Shown: positions 1 through 6,471 of the stretch, one piece after another
How the letters are laid out: each line of letters begins with the position of its first letter
Position numbering within the stretch: position 1 is the first letter of the stretch
Source: Akkermansia sp.
Lineage (GTDB): Bacteria; Verrucomicrobiota; Verrucomicrobiia; Verrucomicrobiales; Akkermansiaceae
DNA length: 51,054 nucleotides
Assembly (NCBI GenBank): GCA_017399165.1
Contig: JAFQEF010000127.1
Location: 1 to 51,054, forward strand
Direction: 5' to 3'
Made by a program: the position numbers and the translations under genes
Notes under the pieces: generated by a model
Database searches by the model: none
What the model saw: only the letters and a program-made list of their open reading frames with translations
Told to the model about the DNA's origin: nothing

Positions 1-42
1 AAAAAGGGCGGAGTGCAATTATGCTCTCCATATATAGCATAA

Positions 43-96
43 TTGAGTTCTAACTTTTTATAAGTAAAATTCTTTTATTGAAAAATGAGTAACTTA
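43..96 (+). repeat. Direct repeat copy A flanking the ADP-ribosylglycohydrolase gene
   Basis: A 54-bp AT-rich segment recurs at 1132-1185 in the same orientation, matching at about 47 of 54 positions by eye. The best-conserved core includes TTTTATTGAAAAATGAG. This copy lies just beyond the 3' end of the minus-strand ADP-ribosylglycohydrolase gene and the other lies just beyond its 5' end, so the two bracket it. They could be remnants of a duplicated intergenic or promoter region, or junctions left by integration of a one-gene cassette. The sequence alone does not decide. Confidence 0.75.
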
Positions 97-113
97 TGTA
101 TTAGAACAAGTAT

Positions 114-1094
114 TTAGTCAATGGGTAAAATGATACCGGCGGTACGGTGGGTATAGTGAATCTCGGGCTTATCCATACGAATGGGGTAGCGAGGGAGAGC
201 GCGTAATGTGGGCAGCAGCTTTGTGTAATGGCGAGGGTTGGCGGCACGCACGGCAGCAAGCCAAGAGCGCTCCAGGCAGTCAATCCCTTTCCACGCCCCC
301 AGCAAAGCACCAGTGATAGCGGCGTTGGTGTCGGTGTCTCCCCCGGCAGAGACTACATCTACCATTGTTTTGCGGAAAGACGTGGCACGCAGGAGCTGAT
401 AAAAAGCACCTTGCAGCGCAACGCGCACCCAGCCGATGTTCTCACCATCGTAATCGGGGCGAGAGGCGGCAGCAAGAAGGGTTTGACGCAGTTCCGCAGA
501 CAAGTGCTGAGCATCTGCAAACTCCAAGGTCAATAAAAAAATCTCCTCGGCAGGGACATCGGGTTGCATTGCCGTTAGCAAGGCATGCACGAATACCATG
601 TTAGCCTCTCCGCAAATGGGGTGCGGGTGGGTTATGGCAGCATCCTCACGGGCAGCGGTTTGCCAGTCAAAATCGGGGTGAGTAGCCGCCCACAAGGCAA
701 TGGGCAGCACACGCATGAGCGCACCGTTACCTTGAGACTCCGGGTTGGGGTTGCCGGTAAGGGCATCATAAGTAGCCTCGCCGATGTCGGGCGGGTCGGT
801 AGCCATCCACTCCAAGTAACGTTTGAGGGCAGCCTCACGGCTCCAGCCGTTGGCATCCAGCAAAGCCAGGTGCAGGCAATAAGCCATCTGCGTGTCATCT
901 GTTACCACTCCGGGTTGACGATCCGTACAGATGCAAAAACCCGGTACCATGTCTTGCAAGCCGGCAGGATACTTAGCCATGATATCCTCATGGTAACAGA
1001 ACTCTGCCGGGGCACCCAGAGCATCACCAATCATCAACCCTGCCCAAGCGGCAGCTATTTTCTTTTTAACGTATGAGTCAGTATGTGCGGTCAT
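114..1094 (-). CDS. ADP-ribosylglycohydrolase family protein
   Basis: A 326-aa protein of the DraG/ADP-ribosylhydrolase family, which removes ADP-ribose from modified proteins or small molecules using a di-magnesium centre. The diagnostic motifs are in family order: GDALGAP at residues 23-29, TDDTQM at 65-70, NGALMRVLP at 123-131 and GGDTDTNAA at 251-259; their Asp/Thr residues are the expected metal ligands. The length is normal and no signal peptide is seen, so it should be cytoplasmic. It is a single-gene unit on the minus strand, bracketed by two 54-bp direct repeats, with no ADP-ribosyltransferase or dinitrogenase-reductase gene nearby. The family is clear; the substrate is not. Reversal of a toxin- or phage-derived ADP-ribosylation is possible but unsupported here. 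Confidence 0.92.
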   Translation of the reverse strand: MTAHTDSYVKKKIAAAWAGLMIGDALGAPAEFCYHEDIMAKYPAGLQDMVPGFCICTDRQPGVVTDDTQMAYCLHLALLDANGWSREAALKRYLEWMATDPPDIGEATYDALTGNPNPESQGNGALMRVLPIALWAATHPDFDWQTAAREDAAITHPHPICGEANMVFVHALLTAMQPDVPAEEIFLLTLEFADAQHLSAELRQTLLAAASRPDYDGENIGWVRVALQGAFYQLLRATSFRKTMVDVVSAGGDTDTNAAITGALLGAWKGIDCLERSWLAAVRAANPRHYTKLLPTLRALPRYPIRMDKPEIHYTHRTAGIILPID

Positions 1095-1131
1095 AAAAAT
1101 AGGGAGAAAAATTACAGGTCTCTATATATAG

Positions 1132-1185
1132 TTGAGTTCTGACTTTTCTTTAGTAAAAATATTTTATTGAAAAATGAGCAACTTA
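1132..1185 (+). repeat. Direct repeat copy B
   Basis: Second copy of the 54-bp repeat at 43-96, with about seven mismatches. It lies in the divergent intergenic region between the ADP-ribosylglycohydrolase start (1094) and the cysK promoter (1269-1297), but does not overlap that promoter. Confidence 0.75.
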
Positions 1186-1268
1186 CACATTTTAACCCCT
1201 ATTACAGCCTCATTTTCTCACCTTCGTTTTTTGTGTCATACACACAAATAACACAAAAAATAAACCTA

Positions 1269-1297
1269 TTGACCTGCTCTGAGTTATGTGATAGCAT
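1269..1297 (+). promoter_or_regulatory. Promoter of cysK-thiE-thiM
   Basis: TTGACC (1269-1274), 17-bp spacer, TAGCAT (1292-1297). The -10 box ends 6 nt before the cysK ATG at 1304, so the predicted transcript starts at the start codon. No Shine-Dalgarno sequence would be present in the mRNA. Confidence 0.7.
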
Positions 1298-1303
1298 GGG
1301 GAT

Positions 1304-2230
1304 ATGAAGATACACCGCAGTATCGGCACATTGATAGGAGGCACTCCGCTGATGGAGCCCGTAGATTATAATAAGAAGCACGGCATCGTGGCACATTTGT
1401 TGTGCAAGTTGGAGTATTTGAACCCCACGGGATCCGTTAAAGACAGGGCAGCCAAGTATATTATTGAGGCTGCAGAGGCAGATGGACGGTTGCAAGCGGG
1501 CGGCACCATTATTGAGCCCACCAGCGGCAACACAGGCATTGGTTTGGCTGCACTGGCAGCAGCAAGAGGCTACCGAGCCATTATGGTGATGCCGGATACC
1601 ATGAGTGCCGAGAGACGCAATATACTCAAAGCCTATGGCGCCGAGGTGGTGCTTACGCCGGGAGCAGAGGGAATGAAAGGCAGTATTGCCAAGGCTGAGG
1701 AGCTGCAACGCAGCATACCCGGTGCCATTATTGCCGGGCAATTTGATAACCCCGCCAATGCTGCTGCGCACTATGCCACCACCGGGCCGGAGATATGGGC
1801 GGATACGGAAGGCAAGGTCGATATTCTGGTAGCGGGCGTGGGCACCGGCGGCACGCTGACCGGTACGGCTAAGTACCTGAAAGAGAGAAACCCACAGTTA
1901 CATGTGGTAGCGGTAGAGCCTGCGGCCTCCCCCCTACTGAGCGGTGGCGCAGCAGGCCCGCATGCCATCCAAGGGATAGGGGCTAATTTTATACCGGCCG
2001 TGCTGGACCGCACTTTGATAGACGAGGTGATTACCGTTGACAATGAAGTCCCCTTCTCCACCGCCAAAGAACTGGGCACCGGGGATGGTGTGTTGGTGGG
2101 CATATCCTCGGGCGCAGCGTTGTGGGCAGCCACGCAGGTGGCCACACGTGCCGAAAATGAGGGTAAAAACATTGTTGTTATTTTACCCGACTCCGCAGAC
2201 CGTTATTACTCCACTCCCTTATTCGGATGA
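1304..2230 (+). CDS. cysK: Cysteine synthase A (O-acetylserine sulfhydrylase)
   Basis: A 308-aa PLP-dependent cysteine synthase, converting O-acetylserine and sulfide into cysteine in the cytoplasm. The PLP lysine lies in NPTGSVKDR (residues about 41-49), the substrate loop is PTSGNTG, the phosphate-binding GTGGTLTG is present and the C-terminus has the usual LPDSADRYYST form. Length is typical. The ATG at 1304 sits 6 nt after a -10 box, giving a likely leaderless mRNA. The stop overlaps the thiE start by ATGA (2227-2230), so thiE should be translationally coupled. Heading a thiamine operon is unusual for cysK; cysteine is a sulfur source for thiazole synthesis, so a link is plausible but inferred. 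Confidence 0.93.
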   Translation: MKIHRSIGTLIGGTPLMEPVDYNKKHGIVAHLLCKLEYLNPTGSVKDRAAKYIIEAAEADGRLQAGGTIIEPTSGNTGIGLAALAAARGYRAIMVMPDTMSAERRNILKAYGAEVVLTPGAEGMKGSIAKAEELQRSIPGAIIAGQFDNPANAAAHYATTGPEIWADTEGKVDILVAGVGTGGTLTGTAKYLKERNPQLHVVAVEPAASPLLSGGAAGPHAIQGIGANFIPAVLDRTLIDEVITVDNEVPFSTAKELGTGDGVLVGISSGAALWAATQVATRAENEGKNIVVILPDSADRYYSTPLFG

Positions 2231-2844
2231 AACCGCAAATTAATTACCATTTGTACCTTGTAACGGATGAGGTAGAGCGTTGCCGCTACGGCTTGGTAGA
2301 AACCGTGAAACGCGCCGTAGAGGGCGGAGTTACACTGGTGCAATACCGCTCCGAAAAGCTGAGCCACGAGGAGCAGAAAGCCCAAGTGTTGCCCTTGCAA
2401 GCCTACTTGCGCAGCGTGGGCGTGCCCCTCATTATCAATGACAATGTTCAACTGGCTGTCGAAATTGATGCCGAGGGGATTCACATAGGGCAAAATGACA
2501 TGCCCGTAGCAGAGGCTCGCGCCCTGATTGGCCCGAACAAGATACTGGGGCTCACCGTCACCACAGCAGAGCAAATGGCCAAGGTAGACCCCACCATGGT
2601 GGACAACATAGGCTGTGGCCCGGTGTTCCCCACCATCACCAAGGACGACGCCCCTCCCCCCATGGGCGTAGAGGGCTGGGCAGAGCTGGCACGCCAGAGC
2701 CCCCTGCCCATTGTAGCCATCGGCGGGCTTAATCAAGAGCGCACCGCCGCCATACGAGCCACGGGTTTGGCTGCGGGCGTGGCGGTAGTATCTGCCATTT
2801 GTGCAGCAGAAGATCCCACCCAAGCAGCAAAAGACTTGTTATGA
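2227..2844 (+). CDS. thiE: Thiamine-phosphate synthase
   Basis: A 205-aa TIM-barrel enzyme that joins hydroxymethylpyrimidine diphosphate and thiazole phosphate to make thiamine phosphate. Family motifs are visible: VTLVQYRSEK near residues 36-45, LIINDNVQLAVEIDAEGIHIGQ (catalytic-site segment, about residues 69-90), IGCGPVFPTITKDDAPPPMG (phosphate-binding loop) and PIVAIGGLNQE. Length is normal. The start overlaps the cysK stop (ATGA) and the stop overlaps the thiM start (ATGA at 2841-2844), so all three genes form one tightly coupled operon. thiC lies 19 kb away in this window; thiD, thiG and other thiazole genes are not in view. Confidence 0.95.
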   Translation: MKPQINYHLYLVTDEVERCRYGLVETVKRAVEGGVTLVQYRSEKLSHEEQKAQVLPLQAYLRSVGVPLIINDNVQLAVEIDAEGIHIGQNDMPVAEARALIGPNKILGLTVTTAEQMAKVDPTMVDNIGCGPVFPTITKDDAPPPMGVEGWAELARQSPLPIVAIGGLNQERTAAIRATGLAAGVAVVSAICAAEDPTQAAKDLL

Positions 2845-3653
2845 ACCCACTCAACCAAACCGCAGCAGAGGTATTGCAACGCCTGTGTGAGCAGAAACCG
2901 CTGATTCTGAACTTGACCAACAACGTGGTGCAAAGCATCACCGCCAACATGTTGCTGGCCGTGGGCGGAGTGCCCGTTATGCTGACGCATAGTGAGGAAA
3001 TACGAGACCTGCTGCACAGCTGCGCCAACGGTATGCTGGTAAATGTAGGCACGTTGAATGAACAACAGGCTGCCACCATGAAAACCGCCGTGCAAGATGC
3101 CGCAAAGGCGGGCATCCCATGGGTGCTGGACCCCGTGGCGGTAGGGCTACTCAAGTTCCGCACCCAAGTTTGCAATGAACTGCTGAACTCCCCGCCTGCT
3201 ATGATACGCGGCAATGCGTCCGAGATTATTGCACTGGCTGGTGCGCAAGGCGCATTGTGCCGTGGTGTTGAGAGCTCAGAGGATAGTGCTGCAGCCCTCC
3301 CCGCCGCTAAGACGTTGGCGCTCAAAACAGGGGCAGCCATACTGGTAACGGGTGAAACCGACTACATAACCGATGGCACCCACACCATTACCTGCACCAA
3401 CGGGCATGAGATTATGACGCGTGTTACCGGTGTAGGCTGTGCCATGGGCGGGCTATGTGCAGCCTGCCTGACCGTAGCAAATTCAGCCCTGGAAGCCGCC
3501 GTAGCCACAGCAGCCATACTTGGACTTGCCGGAGAAAGAGCAGCAGCCCAACACCCCCACCCCGGCACATTTGCCGCGGCTTTGTTAGATGAGCTCAATG
3601 CTCTCACACCGGAAAAGGTTGAATCATGTTCTAAATTAAAAATAATAATATAA
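2841..3653 (+). CDS. thiM: Hydroxyethylthiazole kinase
   Basis: A 270-aa ThiM-type kinase that phosphorylates 4-methyl-5-(2-hydroxyethyl)thiazole for salvage, feeding the ThiE reaction. Visible family segments are LTNNVVQSITANMLLAVGGVPVM, the GTLN motif, WVLDPVAVG, GNASEIIAL and TRVTGVGCAMG (phosphate loop and catalytic Cys region). Length is normal. The ATG at 2841 was chosen over an in-frame upstream start because it overlaps the thiE stop (ATGA). The last few codons (KLKIII) are AT-rich, and the stop codon spans the edge of a repeat element whose terminal inverted repeat begins at 3653; precise excision would leave the same stop codon. Confidence 0.93.
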   Translation: MNPLNQTAAEVLQRLCEQKPLILNLTNNVVQSITANMLLAVGGVPVMLTHSEEIRDLLHSCANGMLVNVGTLNEQQAATMKTAVQDAAKAGIPWVLDPVAVGLLKFRTQVCNELLNSPPAMIRGNASEIIALAGAQGALCRGVESSEDSAAALPAAKTLALKTGAAILVTGETDYITDGTHTITCTNGHEIMTRVTGVGCAMGGLCAACLTVANSALEAAVATAAILGLAGERAAAQHPHPGTFAAALLDELNALTPEKVESCSKLKIII

Positions 3654-4070
3654 ACGCGTGGGAACAATTAGCTACTTTGGGCTCTATTGGTCTTTCGCCC
3701 CGCCGGTTGGCGGGGCTTGAGGATTCCGCTCGCCTACGGCTCGCCATCCCCCCCCTACAAATTGGTAGTTGTGTGGTAACATACGAAATCCGAAATACGA
3801 AATACGAAGTCAATTTAGTTCGGCTCACAGCTACGGGAAGTCTCCCTTGCTGTGAGCAAAATAAGCATTGCTATCTCAACGCTTACTGCCATAATTACAC
3901 CAGTAACTTATGCACGGCTTTGCAACATTGCGCCGCAGGCGCCTAACTTTAAAATTCGTATTTCGTATATCGTAATTCGTATTTACAAATTGCCATTTGG
4001 CGAGTTTTTCGAGGTCCCCAATTCGTACATCGTACAAAGATTCCCCTTTTACGAATTGTTCCCACGCGTT
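3653..4070. mobile_element. MITE-like element with 17-bp inverted ends and 6-bp flanking repeat
   Basis: The ends are perfect 17-bp inverted repeats, AACGCGTGGGAACAATT at 3653-3669 and its complement at 4054-4070. They are flanked by AATATA at 3647-3652 and 4071-4076, a possible target-site duplication, although AT-rich sequence makes chance possible. The interior has no convincing gene; it holds repeated TACGAAAT-like units (about 3780-3810 and 3953-3990) and a GC-rich palindrome near 3700-3745. Segments inside recur at 25143-25167, 25259-25278 and 50793-50810. At 418 bp without a transposase it resembles a non-autonomous element. It lies between thiM and the next promoter. Confidence 0.65.
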
Positions 4071-4096
4071 AATATAAATAATACATTCTTTTTTTC

Positions 4097-4125
4097 TTGA
4101 CATATTACCTGTTTATCTGTAGCAT
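4097..4125 (+). promoter_or_regulatory. Promoter of the glycosyltransferase-ppa-GT10 operon
   Basis: TTGACA (4097-4102), 17-bp spacer, TAGCAT (4120-4125). Only 9 nt separate the -10 box from the ATG at 4135, predicting a leader of about 2-4 nt. It lies 26 bp downstream of the repeat element. Confidence 0.72.
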
Positions 4126-4134
4126 TAAAGTACT

Positions 4135-4899
4135 ATGAGCGATACTCAACCGTGCAACATTATCTGTTTAAAATGGGGTACCAGATATCCGGCGGAATTT
4201 GCGAATATCCTGTACCATTCCGTAAAGCGGCACCTCCATCGCCCTTTTCGTTTTGTTTGTGTCACGGACGATGCGACTGGGCTGGATGAAAACATTGATG
4301 CCGTTCCTTTCCCTGAAAACCCGCGCCCGGATGTTTACAAAAATTGGCCTAATATTTTCTCAAAATTAGCCATTCTGCAAGACGGTTTTGCGAACCTGCA
4401 AGGCCCCACGCTCTTCTTTGATTTAGATGTGGTCATTACGGGAGATATTGATTGTTTCTTTGAATACAAACCCGGCAAAAACTGCATTATTCATAATTGG
4501 ATTGAATGGCATAAGACTTTGTTCCGAAAGCGCCCCAATATTGGCAACTCTTCAATTTTCCGATTTGAGGCTGGTAAGTCCAACTATATATATGAAACTT
4601 TCCTGCGAGAGTTTGATGAAGCAAATGACACATCCAAATATCCGACCGAACAGGCATTCCTGACTCACGCCATGGACGAGGTATACTGGTGGCCGGAAGA
4701 CTGGGCAAAAAGCTTTAAGCGCGGATGTCGCCCCATTTTCCCGCTTAACCTGTTTATAACGCCCAAAAGACCGGATACAAAAGTTCTCGTATTTCACGGG
4801 GCTCCGGATCCGGACGAAGCCATAGCCGGATTCAAGGGTAAAAAGCTGCATCACAGAGTTCGCCCTTGTAAATGGATTCTGGATGATTGGCATAAATAA
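4135..4899 (+). CDS. Putative GT-A type glycosyltransferase
   Basis: A 254-aa soluble protein resembling small GT-A fold glycosyltransferases. It begins with a strand suited to nucleotide-sugar binding (NIICLKWGTRYPAEFAN, about residues 8-24), has FVCVTDD at about 40-46 and a DLD motif at 96-98 within FFDLDVVITGDID, the kind of acidic motif that holds the metal and nucleotide sugar. There is no signal peptide or membrane segment, so it should act in the cytoplasm or at the inner-membrane face. It leads an operon with an inorganic pyrophosphatase and a GT10-like enzyme, suggesting surface glycan assembly. Donor and acceptor cannot be read from the sequence. Confidence 0.75.
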   Translation: MSDTQPCNIICLKWGTRYPAEFANILYHSVKRHLHRPFRFVCVTDDATGLDENIDAVPFPENPRPDVYKNWPNIFSKLAILQDGFANLQGPTLFFDLDVVITGDIDCFFEYKPGKNCIIHNWIEWHKTLFRKRPNIGNSSIFRFEAGKSNYIYETFLREFDEANDTSKYPTEQAFLTHAMDEVYWWPEDWAKSFKRGCRPIFPLNLFITPKRPDTKVLVFHGAPDPDEAIAGFKGKKLHHRVRPCKWILDDWHK

Positions 4900-4913
4900 A
4901 AACAAAAAAGGAC

Positions 4914-5405
4914 ATGAGGGTAGTCGAGGCACGCATAGAAATCCCGATGGGGAGTCGCAATAAGTACGAGGTTGATGAGCGCACGGGGCGCATCAAGCTG
5001 GATCGCGTATTGTACTCATCCGTATATTATCCTGCAGAATACGGCTTTATTGAGCATACCCGTTATTTAGATGGAGACCCATTAGATATTTTAGTGTTTA
5101 CCTCGGCACCCACTTTTCCCGGCTGTTATGTAGACTGCCGCATTATCGGAGGCATGGATATGATAGATTGCGGCGAGCCCGATGTTAAGATACTGGCAGT
5201 GAATGTAGGAGATCCTCGCTACGACCACATCAACACCTTAGAGGACTTAGCCCCGCATTATCTGCAGGAGATTCAAAACTTCTTCCGCACCTATAAAACC
5301 CTACAAAATAAGGTAACTGAGGTAGGCGAGTTTTTCGGTGTAGAAAAAGCTTGTGCCATATTGGATGAATCTTTTATCCGCTTTGCAGAGGCGTTAAGGC
5401 CATAA
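4914..5405 (+). CDS. ppa: Inorganic pyrophosphatase (soluble, family I)
   Basis: A 163-aa family I pyrophosphatase, hydrolysing PPi to two phosphates. The signature DGDPLD is at residues 53-58, with upstream RNKYE (15-19) and YYPAEYGF (38-45) and downstream KILAV and DPRYDHI segments, all typical of the active site. Length fits the bacterial family. A good ribosome-binding sequence (AAGGA) sits 5-6 nt before the ATG, in contrast to operon-leading genes here. It lies between two glycosyltransferase genes, where it could pull nucleotide-sugar synthesis forward by removing PPi; that functional link is inference. Confidence 0.95.
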   Translation: MRVVEARIEIPMGSRNKYEVDERTGRIKLDRVLYSSVYYPAEYGFIEHTRYLDGDPLDILVFTSAPTFPGCYVDCRIIGGMDMIDCGEPDVKILAVNVGDPRYDHINTLEDLAPHYLQEIQNFFRTYKTLQNKVTEVGEFFGVEKACAILDESFIRFAEALRP

Positions 5406-5418
5406 AACAAAAAATTAT

Positions 5419-6414
5419 ATGGTACGAATAAAAGTATTGCAAAAAGGATTAGTAGCAGGTCGCTCCGAAACAATTGAACGGGACGGTTGCTTGTTCATAT
5501 ACGATCCCACCTGTACTGAATATGACTGGTTACTGGTGTACGATGAATTACCTAAAAATGCCGGCACTGTAAAGGCCGAAACAGAGGTATTATCTTGCAG
5601 TAAAGAACATACTATATTAGTAACAGTAGAGTCCCCCAGCATCAAGATATATCCACGATGCTATACATCCCAATTCGGGCATATATTGACCACCCACACA
5701 CCGGAACAACTACGGCACCATAATCATCAGTATGGAGAGGGATGTCTTTATTGGTTCGCAGATATTCCCGTAGAAGAGGCATTTGCTCAACCGGATTACC
5801 CCAAGACAAAGTGCATATCAGCCATCTGTTCAGCAAAGCAACAAACGCACACCTTGCACCAAAAGAGGTACAACCTGATTAAGTATTTAGCAGACAGAAT
5901 CCCGGAGATGGAATGGTATGGGAGAGGCGTCAGGGAATTGAATAAAAAATACGAAGCCCAAAATGACTATCGGTACACGATAGCCATTGAAAACTACGTT
6001 GCCCCCTACCATTGGACGGATAAGATATCTGACCCGTTGTTGAGCCTGTGCTTGGCGTTCTACGTGGGAGACCCGCGTTTGGAAGAGATTTTCCCGGCAG
6101 AGAGCTTTATCCGCATTCCCTTGGATGACCCCGAGGAAGCATACCGTATTATACGCAACGCCATCGATAACAACGAGTACGAGAAGCGTCTGCCTGCGAT
6201 AAGAGAAGCACGTCGAATTTTAGTGGAAAAACACAACATTTACAATCGAGTTGCGGCGCTGGTAAAACAACACCACAATGAACCCACAAAGCCGCTACCG
6301 GAAAAGCCCGTTTTGTTAAAGGGGCGGCACGCCCTTAGGCGCAATCCGATTAATTTGCTTACAGAAGCATGGGAGCTGCTGAAATACAAGCTCGGTTTTA
6401 CCAAATCTGTTTAA
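5419..6414 (+). CDS. GT10-like (fucosyltransferase family) glycosyltransferase
   Basis: A 331-aa protein whose central region matches the pattern of GT10 alpha-1,3/4-fucosyltransferases: RYTIAIENY at residues 185-193, WTDKISDPLL at about 199-208, AFYVGDP at 213-219 and AESFIRIPLDD at 227-237. These match the family's FxIAFENS / TEK.. / YYG.P / ..SFI order. The N-terminal third is more divergent. It is the last gene of the operon with a glycosyltransferase and ppa and ends at a strong terminator. If a true fucosyltransferase, it would decorate lipopolysaccharide or capsule with fucose-type sugars, a trait seen in gut bacteria that mimic host glycans. The family assignment is moderately sure; substrates are unknown. 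Confidence 0.7.
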   Translation: MVRIKVLQKGLVAGRSETIERDGCLFIYDPTCTEYDWLLVYDELPKNAGTVKAETEVLSCSKEHTILVTVESPSIKIYPRCYTSQFGHILTTHTPEQLRHHNHQYGEGCLYWFADIPVEEAFAQPDYPKTKCISAICSAKQQTHTLHQKRYNLIKYLADRIPEMEWYGRGVRELNKKYEAQNDYRYTIAIENYVAPYHWTDKISDPLLSLCLAFYVGDPRLEEIFPAESFIRIPLDDPEEAYRIIRNAIDNNEYEKRLPAIREARRILVEKHNIYNRVAALVKQHHNEPTKPLPEKPVLLKGRHALRRNPINLLTEAWELLKYKLGFTKSV

Positions 6415-6420
6415 TTTAGT

Positions 6421-6455
6421 AAAAACGGCACCGCATGGTAAACGGTGCCGTTTTT
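6421..6455. terminator. Bidirectional intrinsic terminator
   Basis: A perfect 13-bp inverted repeat, AAAAACGGCACCG (6421-6433) and CGGTGCCGTTTTT (6443-6455), around a 9-nt loop. Read either way it gives a GC-rich stem followed by a T run. It lies between convergent genes ending at 6414 and 6472 and should terminate both. Confidence 0.93.
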
Positions 6456-6471
6456 CTGCAAGAAGGAATCA

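Noticed and set aside
2206..2823. A 205-codon minus-strand frame opposite thiE
   Set aside because: Shadow frame of thiE; no recognisable motif and no promoter.
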